Assembly: GCA_045588575.1 (NCBI GenBank)
Contig: JAZNEJ010000012.1
Span: 4,333-68,332, forward strand
From: RGIG5299 sp045588575
GTDB lineage: Bacteria; Bacillota; Clostridia; Oscillospirales; RGIG5299
Reading direction: 5' to 3'
Length of the DNA stretch: 64,000 nucleotides
A model generated the notes under the pieces. That model was not told the origin of the DNA. It did no database searches and worked only from the letters and a program-made list of their open reading frames with translations. A program made the translations under genes and the position numbers. Of the stretch, positions 16,530-24,156 are shown piece by piece; the first letter of the stretch is position 1, and each line of letters opens with the position of its first letter.

Positions 16530-16694
16530 ATGGCAACAAAGTCATCTTCTACTGCTAAAAAGTCTTCTCAAAGAAGCTCTAAAACAGAATCGGCAGGAAA
16601 AAATTCCAGAGCCAACAGTTCCAAGAGAAAGTCTTCAACTGAAACCGGTAAAAGCTCGCAGAAGAAAAGCAGCTCTACAAAAAACTGTAAATAA
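16530..16694 (+). CDS. Small Ser/Lys-rich basic protein (54 aa)
   Basis: ATG at 16530 is preceded by AAAGGAGTG at 6 bases; the frame runs 54 codons to TAA and is followed at once by a strong terminator. The product is almost entirely Ser, Lys, Thr, Arg, Ala and Gln, starting MATKSSSTAKKSSQRSS, with repeated KKSS/SSKR units and a single Cys near the end. Such sequences resemble histone H1-tail-like nucleoid proteins or disordered nucleic-acid binders. No named family is recognised. The good start signals and terminator argue that it is a real gene. Confidence 0.6.
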   Translation: MATKSSSTAKKSSQRSSKTESAGKNSRANSSKRKSSTETGKSSQKKSSSTKNCK

Positions 16695-16700
16695 CATTGA

Positions 16701-16728
16701 AAAACGCAGGAAATTTCCTGCGTTTTTT
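16701..16728. terminator. Bidirectional terminator
   Basis: Stem AAAACGCAGGAA with TTCCTGCGTTTT, T-runs on both strands. It serves the small basic protein on the plus strand and the converging S1-domain gene on the minus strand. Confidence 0.85.
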
Positions 16729-16732
16729 CATT

Positions 16733-17662
16733 TTATTCAAATATAGTTTCAATTCTTTTTTCGCAAGAGATAGGCGAATAAGTCCACTTAGAAAGATGAC
16801 CTTCGGTTATATAATATTTACAACTACGGTCTACGTATTCGTTTTTAAAAGCGTCTATTATAGAAAGCTTTATTTTCATTTTTTCGGGAATTATATTTTT
16901 AATATAAACCGCCGCCGATTGCCCGATTGTAAGTCCTTCACGGTATTCGGCAAGTCCTGCCAAATTAGGCTCGAGCTCAACGAAAACTCCGTAATCTTCA
17001 ACCGAACGAATTATTCCCGCAACAGTTTGTCCCGTTGAATATTGGCTTGAATTTTCTTCCCACGTTCCCAAAAGTTCTTTGTGTGATAAACAAACTCTTC
17101 CGTTTGCTCTGTCTATATCTGAAATTACTGCATATATATGCTGTCCTATTGTAAATCTGTCGCTTGGATGCGAAATTCTGGAAATTGAAATATTATCTAT
17201 TGATATGAGCGCTATAATTCCGCAGCCTATATCGGCAAATGCACCAAACGGTTCAAGATGTGTTATTTTAGCTTCAACTATATCTCCCTTTTTAGCATTT
17301 TCTAAAATATGCTTTCGGCATTCTTCCTGCGCCGCTTTTCTTGAAAGATAAAGGCAGTTTTCATCAGCCCTTTTTACAATATCGGTTACCTTGAAGCAAA
17401 CCGGTTTATTTACACGTGTTATTATCGCAATATCTCTTACGCTTCCGTCCGCTATTCCTATTGCCGCTTCTTCACGGGGTATTATACCTTTTATTCCGCC
17501 AAAATCCACAATAAGATTATGCTCGTTATCGCAAACTACTGCTCTACCTTCCAATATTCTTCCGGTTAATCTTGCTCTTTCAAGCTGTTTGGGGTCTGAC
17601 GCTATTTCTTTGATTTCGTCAATCTTAAGCAAATTGCCTTCAGGTTTATACATGGTTTCCAT
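16733..17662 (-). CDS. S1 RNA-binding domain protein
   Basis: Related to ribosomal protein S1 but short (309 aa). Three S1-like OB folds can be traced: about 28-110 (GRAVVCDNEHNLIVDFGGIKG, a divergent first repeat), 122-195 (VEAKITHLEPFGAFADIGCG, ending GRVCLSHKELLG) and 208-270 (TVAGIIRSVEDYGVFVELEP). Probably binds mRNA and may aid translation. AGGAGGAAG lies 4-5 bases before the ATG. Common in Clostridia, where it is annotated as S1-like; true rpsA/ispH-fused S1 may also exist elsewhere. Confidence 0.8.
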   Translation of the reverse strand: METMYKPEGNLLKIDEIKEIASDPKQLERARLTGRILEGRAVVCDNEHNLIVDFGGIKGIIPREEAAIGIADGSVRDIAIITRVNKPVCFKVTDIVKRADENCLYLSRKAAQEECRKHILENAKKGDIVEAKITHLEPFGAFADIGCGIIALISIDNISISRISHPSDRFTIGQHIYAVISDIDRANGRVCLSHKELLGTWEENSSQYSTGQTVAGIIRSVEDYGVFVELEPNLAGLAEYREGLTIGQSAAVYIKNIIPEKMKIKLSIIDAFKNEYVDRSCKYYITEGHLSKWTYSPISCEKRIETIFE

Positions 17663-17831
17663 TTATCTTCCTCCTAATTGTTCGTCATGGAAATTTATAT
17701 GCGACTTTTATAGGAAAATTGACTGCTTTTTTCTTTTTCTTCCCTTTTTACATATTCATTTCCTTGATTTTTTCTTCGTAATAAATTTTACAACAATAAG
17801 GCTGAAGAATTTTGTAGTTTTATGCCGTAAA

Positions 17832-17869
17832 AAACAAAAAATCTCTTTTGCATAGTGCAAAAGAGATTT
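17832..17869 (-). terminator. Terminator of the tRNA pair
   Basis: On the minus strand a 14-base stem (AAATCTCTTTTGCA and complement) around CTA, then a T-rich tract. It lies 3 bases after the tRNA-Val CCA end. Confidence 0.85.
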
Positions 17870-17872
17870 TAT

Positions 17873-17949
17873 TGGTGAAGATGAATGGATTTGAACCATC
17901 GACCCCTTGCATGTCAAGCAAGTGCTCTAACCAGCTGAGCTACACCTTC
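17873..17949 (-). tRNA. tRNA-Val (anticodon GAC)
   Basis: Cloverleaf folded by hand: acceptor GAAGGTG/CATCTTC, D-arm with AGCTCAGCTGGTTAGAGC, anticodon stem TTGC/GCAA with loop TTGACAT, T-arm GATGG-TTCAAAT-CCATT, encoded CCA. Anticodon GAC reads valine codons. Confidence 0.93.
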
Positions 17950-17956
17950 AAAAAAA

Positions 17957-18048
17957 TGGCGGAAAGAGAGGGATTCGAACCCTCGATGCGCTATTAACGC
18001 ATACACGATTTCCAATCGTGCGCCTTAGACCAGCTCAGCCATCTTTCC
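17957..18048 (-). tRNA. tRNA-Ser (anticodon GGA)
   Basis: Class II tRNA of 92 bases including encoded CCA. Acceptor GGAAAGA pairs with TCTTTCC, anticodon stem CACGA/TCGTG holds loop TTGGAAA (anticodon GGA), and a long variable arm (TATGCGTTAATAGCGCA) is typical of serine tRNAs. T-loop TTCGAAT. Seven bases upstream of tRNA-Val on the same strand. Confidence 0.93.
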
Positions 18049-18135
18049 ACGTAAACTTGCTATTTTCAACTTGATTATTATACAACAACTAATTAAAAAA
18101 AGCAAGTGTTTTTTTAAAAGTTTTAAATAAAATTA

Positions 18136-18771
18136 TTACTGTCTTTTCTTGTTAATTAATGAAATTATTAAAATTGCAGCAGATGACAAAATACCTATTG
18201 CTGAAAGAAGAAAAAACAGAATTTCAGAATATGCTATTCCGAGTATTATCAAACAAAGTGAAGCCAAACAAACCGCCAAGGCTGAAATTGCCGATTTCTT
18301 AATAAAAAAGCCAAATATCACGCTAAACACCGTGCATAAAATTAAAATAAAAGCTATTATAAGATAACACGAGGTAAGAAATGTTGGCACTTGTCCCATT
18401 TGATAAATATTACTGTTAGAAAAAAGAATAAAGCATAGCATCAACGACGTTGGTATAGCCGCCGTTAAAGCAATAAGAGTTTTTCTTTTCCAGTCAATTT
18501 GTTCACTGTTTTTTAAAACATTTACCAAATTTTCTTCTGCTTTTTTCTCTAAATTTTCGGTTATTCTTTCACCGGAAAGCAATTCGTTTACCGTTATTCC
18601 AAGCAGCTTACAAAGAGGTAACATTAAAGACACCTCAGGTAGCCCCCTGCCCGTTTCCCATTTAGAAACGGTTTTACTGCTGATTAAAAGAATATCAGCC
18701 ACTTCTCTTTGATTAAGTCCCGCCTTTTGCCTGCATTCTGCTATAAATTTTCCTATTTTAATTTGGTCCAT
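18136..18771 (-). CDS. XRE-family regulator with membrane domain
   Basis: 211 aa. N-terminal helix-turn-helix (residues 5-60: IAECRQKAGLNQREVADIL, SKTVSKWETGRGLPEVSLM) typical of Cro/CI-type regulators, then a linker and four or so hydrophobic helices in residues 85-205. Membrane-anchored XRE regulators of this design are common in Firmicutes, with targets usually unknown. No obvious partner gene; stands alone between the tRNAs and DUF624 gene. Confidence 0.85.
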   Translation of the reverse strand: MDQIKIGKFIAECRQKAGLNQREVADILLISSKTVSKWETGRGLPEVSLMLPLCKLLGITVNELLSGERITENLEKKAEENLVNVLKNSEQIDWKRKTLIALTAAIPTSLMLCFILFSNSNIYQMGQVPTFLTSCYLIIAFILILCTVFSVIFGFFIKKSAISALAVCLASLCLIILGIAYSEILFFLLSAIGILSSAAILIISLINKKRQ

Positions 18772-18846
18772 TCTTTTACCGCCTTTCTTATAGGCATATT
18801 ATAAAAATTTTTTTCAAAAAAGTAAACCCACGCTCCGTAGAATTAT

Positions 18847-18875
18847 AAAAAGGCTTCCTTTCGGGAAGCCTTTTT
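18847..18875 (-). terminator. Terminator of the DUF624 gene cluster
   Basis: Stem AAAAAGGCTTCC with GGAAGCCTTTTT, loop of 5 bases, T-run on the minus strand. Confidence 0.85.
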
Positions 18876-18889
18876 ATGCGAAATAACGA

Positions 18890-19633
18890 TTATTTTACGT
18901 CGTCTTCAAAAATACGTTCTTCTTCATTGTTTTGTTCTTGTTCATAGGGGTCAATCATAATTCTTTTTACAACCGGATAAACAATAAAGTTTACCGTTGT
19001 TCCCATTAGTGCGGGCAAGAATAAAACAACAAGAATTATTGAGAACGGGAAAAGACCCCAAATAATCAAAACCACATAAACCAAAGTGAAGAACATTGCA
19101 ATTAAATTTTCTTTTATGCCGAGTACTATAAACAAAAACGAGTTTTTCAAAAGTGCCGAAAATTTAATATCGAAGGTTACCATTAATAAATAAGTGTAAA
19201 ATTGCATCATACAATACAATATGGCAATTGCGCCCAAAAATATTGTAAATGCTATGCGAAGTCCTTCAACGGGAATTACTTCGGCATCTAAATAAAACGA
19301 AAAGGCAACGAGTAATACAACTGTAACAACTGCATTTATAAGCATCATTACAGTTCCCTGTTTCCAGTTGTTTTTAAAACCTTTAAAAAAATCGTGCGCA
19401 ACGAAAATAGGTTTACCCGCAATTATATTCTTTAAACAATAGGTAAAGCCTGCCGATGCCGCACCTATTGTAACAACAGGCAAACACATCAATAAATATA
19501 ATGCATTCAAAACAAGAAGTTGCCAAAACTTGCCGAAAAAAAGTTCAAAAAATCTAAATAGAACGGTTTTTTGACGTCCCTCTTTACTTACACCTTTTCC
19601 TGGTGTATTGTAATTATGATTAAATAATCCCAT
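18890..19633 (-). CDS. YesL/DUF624-family membrane protein
   Basis: 247 aa with about six membrane helices. The N-terminal half has the family pattern FFGKFWQLLVLNALYLLMCLPVVTIGAA, followed by a helix-rich core; a Glu/Asp-rich cytoplasmic tail (QEQNNEEERIFEDD) ends the protein. DUF624 proteins often sit near carbohydrate ABC importers but no such genes are here, and the function is unknown. Ten bases separate it from the recombinase gene upstream, so the two are probably co-transcribed. Confidence 0.75.
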   Translation of the reverse strand: MGLFNHNYNTPGKGVSKEGRQKTVLFRFFELFFGKFWQLLVLNALYLLMCLPVVTIGAASAGFTYCLKNIIAGKPIFVAHDFFKGFKNNWKQGTVMMLINAVVTVVLLVAFSFYLDAEVIPVEGLRIAFTIFLGAIAILYCMMQFYTYLLMVTFDIKFSALLKNSFLFIVLGIKENLIAMFFTLVYVVLIIWGLFPFSIILVVLFLPALMGTTVNFIVYPVVKRIMIDPYEQEQNNEEERIFEDDVK

Positions 19634-19643
19634 TTTTTCTTTC

Positions 19644-20558
19644 CTATCTTACTTTTAACGATTTTGACTTTGGGTGATATTTCTTATAAGCATCAAGTTG
19701 TTTATTTATTTTAAGCATATAGCTGTAGCTTTGCGTAGTGGTAAGTGCCGAGTGACCTAAAAGCATTTGTATTGTTTTTAAATCGGCTCCGTTTTCAATA
19801 AGGTGGGTTGTAAATGAATGTCTTATTGTTTGAAGAGTTATTTCTTTGGTAAGCCCCGCCATCTTGCCGTATTTTTTTAAAACCTTCCAAAAGCCCTGAC
19901 GCGTTATTCTTTTGCCGTCTATATTTACAAACAAAGCAACTTCGTCGTCTCTTACGAGAAGCTTTCTCGTGTTTTTCATATAATCTTCCAAAAGTCTTGA
20001 AGCCATTTCATGAATGGGTATAAGTCTATCCGGTTTATCACTTCTTACCGTTATATAATTGAGTTCAGTATTAATATCTTGAACGTCGAGTGAAATAAGC
20101 TCACTTGCTTTTATTCCCGTGGCGTAAAGCAATTCAAGCATTGCTTTATCACGTCTGCCTTTATAGTCTGACATATCGGGTTGAATGAGCAAAAGCTCAA
20201 TTTCTTCTCTCGTTAAAACGTCGGGAGTTTTTCTGAAATATTTATCAGTTTTAACGTTTCGGGCAACGTTAACAGGATAATTTTTTTCGTTATAAAGATA
20301 TCCGTAAAACTTTTTTATGGAAGAAAGACATCTTGAAACGGTTGCCTGCGATTTTCCGGATTGCTTTTCTAAATCCAAAAACGCATTCAAATCCCCTTTT
20401 GTAGATTTTCTGAAATTTTTATTTTTTTGAATAAGAAAGATGAAATACCTATCGATATCAGCCTTATAAGACTTCACGGTATTTTCTTTTGCTTTTTCAA
20501 TTGTAATCAAATACTCAATAAAATCTTCAAGCTCTCTCACGGCAATTTCTCCTTTCAT
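19644..20558 (-). CDS. XerD-like tyrosine recombinase with altered catalytic residues
   Basis: 304 aa with the full XerC/D layout: SAM-like N-terminal DNA-binding domain (residues 8-95) and catalytic domain (110-290). Conserved: Arg246 in IRHSFTTHLIENGADLK, His269 in LLGHS, nucleophile Tyr278 in TTTQSYSYM and Lys175 in SDKPDRLIPI. Altered: the first catalytic Arg, normally in GLRVSEL, is Lys150 in GIKASEL; the His of the HxxR motif is Gln243 (QTIR). Xer proteins resolve chromosome dimers at dif sites; with these changes this copy could be weak, specialised or a structural paralogue. Its start overlaps the spoIIM-like gene by 4 bases. In Bacillus, xerD (ripX) and spoIIM are also near neighbours. 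Confidence 0.8.
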   Translation of the reverse strand: MKGEIAVRELEDFIEYLITIEKAKENTVKSYKADIDRYFIFLIQKNKNFRKSTKGDLNAFLDLEKQSGKSQATVSRCLSSIKKFYGYLYNEKNYPVNVARNVKTDKYFRKTPDVLTREEIELLLIQPDMSDYKGRRDKAMLELLYATGIKASELISLDVQDINTELNYITVRSDKPDRLIPIHEMASRLLEDYMKNTRKLLVRDDEVALFVNIDGKRITRQGFWKVLKKYGKMAGLTKEITLQTIRHSFTTHLIENGADLKTIQMLLGHSALTTTQSYSYMLKINKQLDAYKKYHPKSKSLKVR

Positions 20559-21121
20559 ATACTAAAATTTTTAAGCAAAAAAACAACCGAAACGGTATCG
20601 TAAATTATTGGCAAGACAGACAAAAACATTGCAATTACTGCGGTTTTTAAAAGTTCTTTACTTCTTGCTCTGCCCTTTACTATATAAACAGCATTTTCTA
20701 TTGCTCTGTTACAATAAAAATAATAAATCGCCATAAACAAAAGCGTTTGAGGCAATAGGCAAACTGCCACGGCCAAAATGCCATTTGAGCCTAAGTAAAG
20801 GTAAATTATTCCGAAATCAAGAGCATAGGAAAAACCTTTTAAGGTTAAAAAGGCGCAAATAAGATATTTCCCAAGCGTAGAGGTGCCCATTAAAAATATT
20901 ATTATAATTTCCAAAAAAACAGCGCTCATAATTTTAAAAAATACCGACGCAAAATCAAGCGTTTTTTCTTTAGAAAAATAACTTTCCAGTATTTCGAAAG
21001 AATCGTTTAAAACTGTTTCGGAATTAAGGAGCATTAGGACACTTCCCAAAATTACTCCTATGTAAAAAAGTATTATGGGAACAAATTTCGTGATATTTAT
21101 TCGGTTTTTAATTTTCATCAT
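20555..21121 (-). CDS. SpoIIM-like membrane protein
   Basis: 188 aa, about five membrane helices. The pattern of the SpoIIM/DUF95 family can be followed: IGVILGSVL near the N terminus, FLMGTSTLGKYLI, FLTLKGFSYALDFGIIYLYLG and LLPQTLLFMAIYYFYC. SpoIIM is part of the SpoIIDMP complex that remodels peptidoglycan during forespore engulfment. The assignment rests on this pattern, on the spore genes elsewhere in the window and on the adjacent Xer gene. AAAGGTG lies 7 bases before the first of two consecutive ATG codons. Confidence 0.65.
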   Translation of the reverse strand: MMKIKNRINITKFVPIILFYIGVILGSVLMLLNSETVLNDSFEILESYFSKEKTLDFASVFFKIMSAVFLEIIIIFLMGTSTLGKYLICAFLTLKGFSYALDFGIIYLYLGSNGILAVAVCLLPQTLLFMAIYYFYCNRAIENAVYIVKGRARSKELLKTAVIAMFLSVLPIIYDTVSVVFLLKNFSI

Positions 21122-21174
21122 TTTATTTCACCTTTTTTGTTTTAATTCTATTCAAAAAAGGTGAAGCTTATTAC

Positions 21175-21966
21175 TTAATTATTTGATAAAGCAAGCTCAT
21201 CAGCTCGTTTTTCGCAAGCAGTTAACGCCTTTTCTACAATGCCTGCCAAATCACTTTCCTCAAAGCTTATCAAGGCGCGCTCGGTTGTGCCGTTTGGTGA
21301 TTTTACCACTTTAATAAGCTCATCAAGCTCGTGAGGACGGTTTTTCATAACGTCTGCCGCTCCAAGCGCGGTTTGAACTGCAAAAATTTCAGCGGTTTCT
21401 CTATCTATTCCCGCTTTAACCGCATATTCGGCAATATATTTTGTAAAAAGGTAGAAATATGCCGGTCCGCTTCCCGAAAGGGCCGTTATTGCCGACATTT
21501 TATCTTCACTTACTTCGGTTACAACCGATATTTTTTCAAAAAGCTCTTTTGCTACCTTCATTTCAGCATCGGTTACTTTTTTACCTTTGCAAAGACCGAC
21601 TGCACCCAATTTATTCATCATGGGAGCGTTTGGCATAGCTCTGATTACTGAAAGATTTGAAACTTCTTCTATTTTTTCGGTGGTAATACCCGCCATTATG
21701 GATATTATTACCGATTTACTTCCTATAAAGTCTTCACGCTTTACAGCTTCAAAAAACTGTTGCGGCTTTACTGCCAAGAAAACGTAATCGCATTTTTTAA
21801 AAAGCTCTGCCGCAGATTCAACCAAAACAGCGCCTTTTTCTTTAAAAGGAACACACTTTTCTTTTATTTTCTCGCACAATATTATATTGGTGATGCCTAC
21901 AACGTCGTATATACCGTTTATTATGGCACTTGCCATATTTCCAACACCCAAAAAGCCTATTTTCAT
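21175..21966 (-). CDS. proC: Pyrroline-5-carboxylate reductase
   Basis: Last step of proline synthesis: NAD(P)H-dependent reduction of pyrroline-5-carboxylate to proline. 263 aa, usual length. Rossmann start MKIGFLGVGNMASAIINGI, cofactor region FLAVKPQQF, VIRAMPNAPMMNKLGAVGL, and the C-terminal family signature TALSGSGPAYFYLF with SPNGTTERAL. Monocistronic behind a sigma-A promoter; its partners proB and proA are about 38 kb away in this window. Confidence 0.95.
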   Translation of the reverse strand: MKIGFLGVGNMASAIINGIYDVVGITNIILCEKIKEKCVPFKEKGAVLVESAAELFKKCDYVFLAVKPQQFFEAVKREDFIGSKSVIISIMAGITTEKIEEVSNLSVIRAMPNAPMMNKLGAVGLCKGKKVTDAEMKVAKELFEKISVVTEVSEDKMSAITALSGSGPAYFYLFTKYIAEYAVKAGIDRETAEIFAVQTALGAADVMKNRPHELDELIKVVKSPNGTTERALISFEESDLAGIVEKALTACEKRADELALSNN

Positions 21967-22006
21967 AGTAAATCCTCTTTTGAAAATATTATGTTAAGCG
22001 GATTAT

Positions 22007-22035
22007 ATAATACTACATTTTAAGATAAAATTCAA
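22007..22035 (-). promoter_or_regulatory. Sigma-A promoter of proC
   Basis: On the minus strand: TTGAAT, 17-base spacer, TATTAT. Confidence 0.7.
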
Positions 22036-22059
22036 GTAAAAATTAATTAATATTTTATA

Positions 22060-22094
22060 AAAACAATAAAATGCCACGCAAATGGCATTTTATT
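22060..22094 (-). terminator. Terminator of the SCIFF operon
   Basis: Stem AATAAAATGCCA (22065-22076) with its complement (22083-22094), loop of 6, then TTGTTTTTA on the minus strand. Confidence 0.8.
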
Positions 22095-22100
22095 TTAAGA

Positions 22101-23462
22101 TTATTCTTCGGTTTTAAGCGCGGTTTGTATCATAATTGAGCATTCGCAGCGTTTTCTTTGGAATTCGCAGCTTATTTTATGAGGCTTTAACATATCGCCG
22201 TTAAAGGCATGATTATTTGCATTGCATCCACCACTGCAAAAGTATTTCGCAAAACAGTTTCTGCATTCTTCTTTATGACACAAATCCTTATTTTTAAAGG
22301 TTGTTTTCATTTTTTTATCAATTTCGCCGTCGTGAACGTTACCCATAACAAATTCACTGTTGCCGACAAACTGATGGCAGGGGTAAATATCTCCGTCGGG
22401 AGTTACCGCAATATATTCACTTCCGCAACCACATCCCTTAATACGTTTAATAATACAAGGGCCGTCTTCTAAATCTATATTGAAATGGAAGAAATTTATC
22501 TTTTCACCCGATTTCTTCATATCCAATATATATTTTGCAAGCTTTTCATATTCTTCCAATACCGCAGGTACCTCTTTTTCGGTAAGAGCCCACTCACAGC
22601 ATTTATCGGAAACAACGGGTTCAACAGATATTTGGTCAAAGCCCAAGGAATATATATGCTTTACGTCTTCGGCAAAATCGGTATTGAATTTTGTGAAGGT
22701 ACCTCTAACGTAATAATCGCCGGTTCTGCTTTCAACAAGCTTTTTGAATTTAGGTAAGATTATATCGTAGCTTCCCTTTTGATTTACCGTTTTACGCATT
22801 TTATCGTTAACTTGACTTCTACCGTCTAACGACAAAACACAGTTCGACATTTCTCTGTTTATATATTCTATTTTATCATCGTCAAGCAACATTCCGTTTG
22901 TAGTTATTGTAAAACGGAAATTTTTATTATGCTCTTTTTCAATTTTTCTTGCATATTCAACGGTTTGCTTTACAACTTCAAAGTTCATTAAAGGCTCACC
23001 GCCGAAGAAATCTACCTCTATGTTTTTTCTTCCTTTTGAGGATTTTACAATAAAATCTATGGCTGCCTTTGCCGTTTCAAAAGGCATTAGCTTTCTTCCT
23101 TCACCGAAATCTCCTGTTGAAGCAAAGCAATATGAGCATCTTAAATTACAATCATGCGCGACGTTTAAGCAAAGAGCTTTTATGGGGAAATCGCCTTCGT
23201 CGGACATATAGTCTTCGGGAACGAATTCCTCGGAATATAAAAGACCTTCGTTTACAAGTTCTTTTAATTCCGAAACGATTTCAGCAATTTCTTCTTTATT
23301 ATATTGCGGATAAAATTCAGAAAGCTTTTCTACGCCGTCTTCTTCCAAAAAAAGTTTTTCTTTTGAAAGGATATCGTAAGTCATCTCGTCAATAGAATGA
23401 ACGGCGCCGCTTTCAACGTCCACTGCTATATAATATCCGTTTTGTTTAAACAAATGTACCAT
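22101..23462 (-). CDS. scfB: SCIFF ranthipeptide maturase, radical SAM/SPASM protein
   Basis: 453 aa. An N-terminal peptide-recognition domain (residues 1-85) is followed by the radical-SAM core with CNLRCSYC binding the catalytic 4Fe-4S cluster, and a C-terminal SPASM region rich in Cys (CGCGSEYIAVTPDGDIYPC, CRNCFAKYFCSGGCNANNH) for auxiliary clusters. The family forms Cys-Thr thioether bridges in the SCIFF precursor encoded just upstream. Starts after AAAGAGGTACATAAAT and a hairpin that separates it from the precursor gene. Confidence 0.95.
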   Translation of the reverse strand: MVHLFKQNGYYIAVDVESGAVHSIDEMTYDILSKEKLFLEEDGVEKLSEFYPQYNKEEIAEIVSELKELVNEGLLYSEEFVPEDYMSDEGDFPIKALCLNVAHDCNLRCSYCFASTGDFGEGRKLMPFETAKAAIDFIVKSSKGRKNIEVDFFGGEPLMNFEVVKQTVEYARKIEKEHNKNFRFTITTNGMLLDDDKIEYINREMSNCVLSLDGRSQVNDKMRKTVNQKGSYDIILPKFKKLVESRTGDYYVRGTFTKFNTDFAEDVKHIYSLGFDQISVEPVVSDKCCEWALTEKEVPAVLEEYEKLAKYILDMKKSGEKINFFHFNIDLEDGPCIIKRIKGCGCGSEYIAVTPDGDIYPCHQFVGNSEFVMGNVHDGEIDKKMKTTFKNKDLCHKEECRNCFAKYFCSGGCNANNHAFNGDMLKPHKISCEFQRKRCECSIMIQTALKTEE

Positions 23463-23486
23463 ATTTATGTACCTCTTTAAAGATAA

Positions 23487-23511
23487 TCAGCAGGAGGTTC
23501 GCTCCTGCTGA
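23487..23511 (-). promoter_or_regulatory. Intercistronic hairpin between SCIFF precursor and maturase
   Basis: Ten-base perfect stem TCAGCAGGAG/CTCCTGCTGA with a 5-base loop and no long T-tract. It could partly terminate or protect the short upstream mRNA, giving more precursor than maturase. Confidence 0.6.
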
Positions 23512-23534
23512 ATTACGTTTTTGCTTACCTGCTC

Positions 23535-23681
23535 TTACTTCTTATCGTTTTCACATTTCTGGTTTGCAACGGTGCAAGAAGTTTTGCAAGCAGACTGGCA
23601 AGAAGTCTGGCACTCGCCGCATCCGCCCTTGCATGCAGTTACCTTAAGGTCGCTTTTCTTTACGGTTTTAATGTGTTTCAT
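23535..23681 (-). CDS. scfA: SCIFF ranthipeptide precursor
   Basis: 48-aa peptide translated from ATG at 23681 with GGAGGT 8 bases upstream. It begins MKHIKTVKK and contains GGCGECQTSCQSACKTSCT, the hallmark of the six-cysteine-in-forty-five (SCIFF) family. I count seven Cys (17, 21, 24, 28, 32, 36, 43): the six of the family pattern plus Cys17. Thr37, five residues after Cys32, is in the place expected for the thioether acceptor. Five bases downstream of the TIGR04086 gene and upstream of its maturase. The biological role of SCIFF products is still poorly known. Confidence 0.95.
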   Translation of the reverse strand: MKHIKTVKKSDLKVTACKGGCGECQTSCQSACKTSCTVANQKCENDKK

Positions 23682-23686
23682 TTTAA

Positions 23687-24103
23687 CTACCTCCGTGTTG
23701 TTATCTTTTTCTTTATTTTTATATTTGTTCCCAAAACTGCGCCAATCACACCGGTTATAAGAGATAACAGCATTATTGCAATTAACTCAAGGTCGGGTGT
23801 GAAGGATTCGGAAAATATCAACCTGACAATTAACAAAAGCAAAGTCATAGTTGCTCCCGATATTAATCCGGTTACAAGCCCGTTTTTTCTCGCTTTTAAT
23901 CCCGCGAGTAATCCTCCCGCAAATCCGCCTATTATTGCGGAAACGATTGCCAAAAGTGAGGCCGTGTTTTCAGGCAAGGCGCCAACAAGCATGAGAAGCG
24001 CAAATATAAATATTACCGCTACCATTATAATAAAGCCTATAATGCCACCCAAAACACCCATTTTAAAAATAGGCTTGATTTTTTCCGTTTTATCGTTTTT
24101 CAT
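23687..24103 (-). CDS. TIGR04086-family membrane protein
   Basis: 138 aa, four membrane helices with Gly-rich faces (FKMGVLGGIIGFIIMVAVI, IIGGFAGGLLAGLKARKNGL, LITGVIGAVLG). This family regularly lies between yajC and the SCIFF gene in Clostridia, as here, and has no known function. The stop codon lies within the ribosome-binding region of the SCIFF precursor, so expression is probably linked. Confidence 0.8.
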   Translation of the reverse strand: MKNDKTEKIKPIFKMGVLGGIIGFIIMVAVIFIFALLMLVGALPENTASLLAIVSAIIGGFAGGLLAGLKARKNGLVTGLISGATMTLLLLIVRLIFSESFTPDLELIAIMLLSLITGVIGAVLGTNIKIKKKITTRR

Positions 24104-24156
24104 ATTCTCATCCTCCGTTTTATAGTTATTTATTCGGAGTTTGAGAATTTTATGAC

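Noticed and set aside
16522..16746. 74-codon frame overlapping the small Ser/Lys protein
   Set aside because: It begins before the ribosome-binding site of the real small gene and runs through the terminator; the other frame at 16530 is better supported.
19644..20558. Phage or transposon integrase
   Set aside because: No other phage or mobile genes, no attachment repeats; the length and neighbours fit a chromosomal Xer-type protein.
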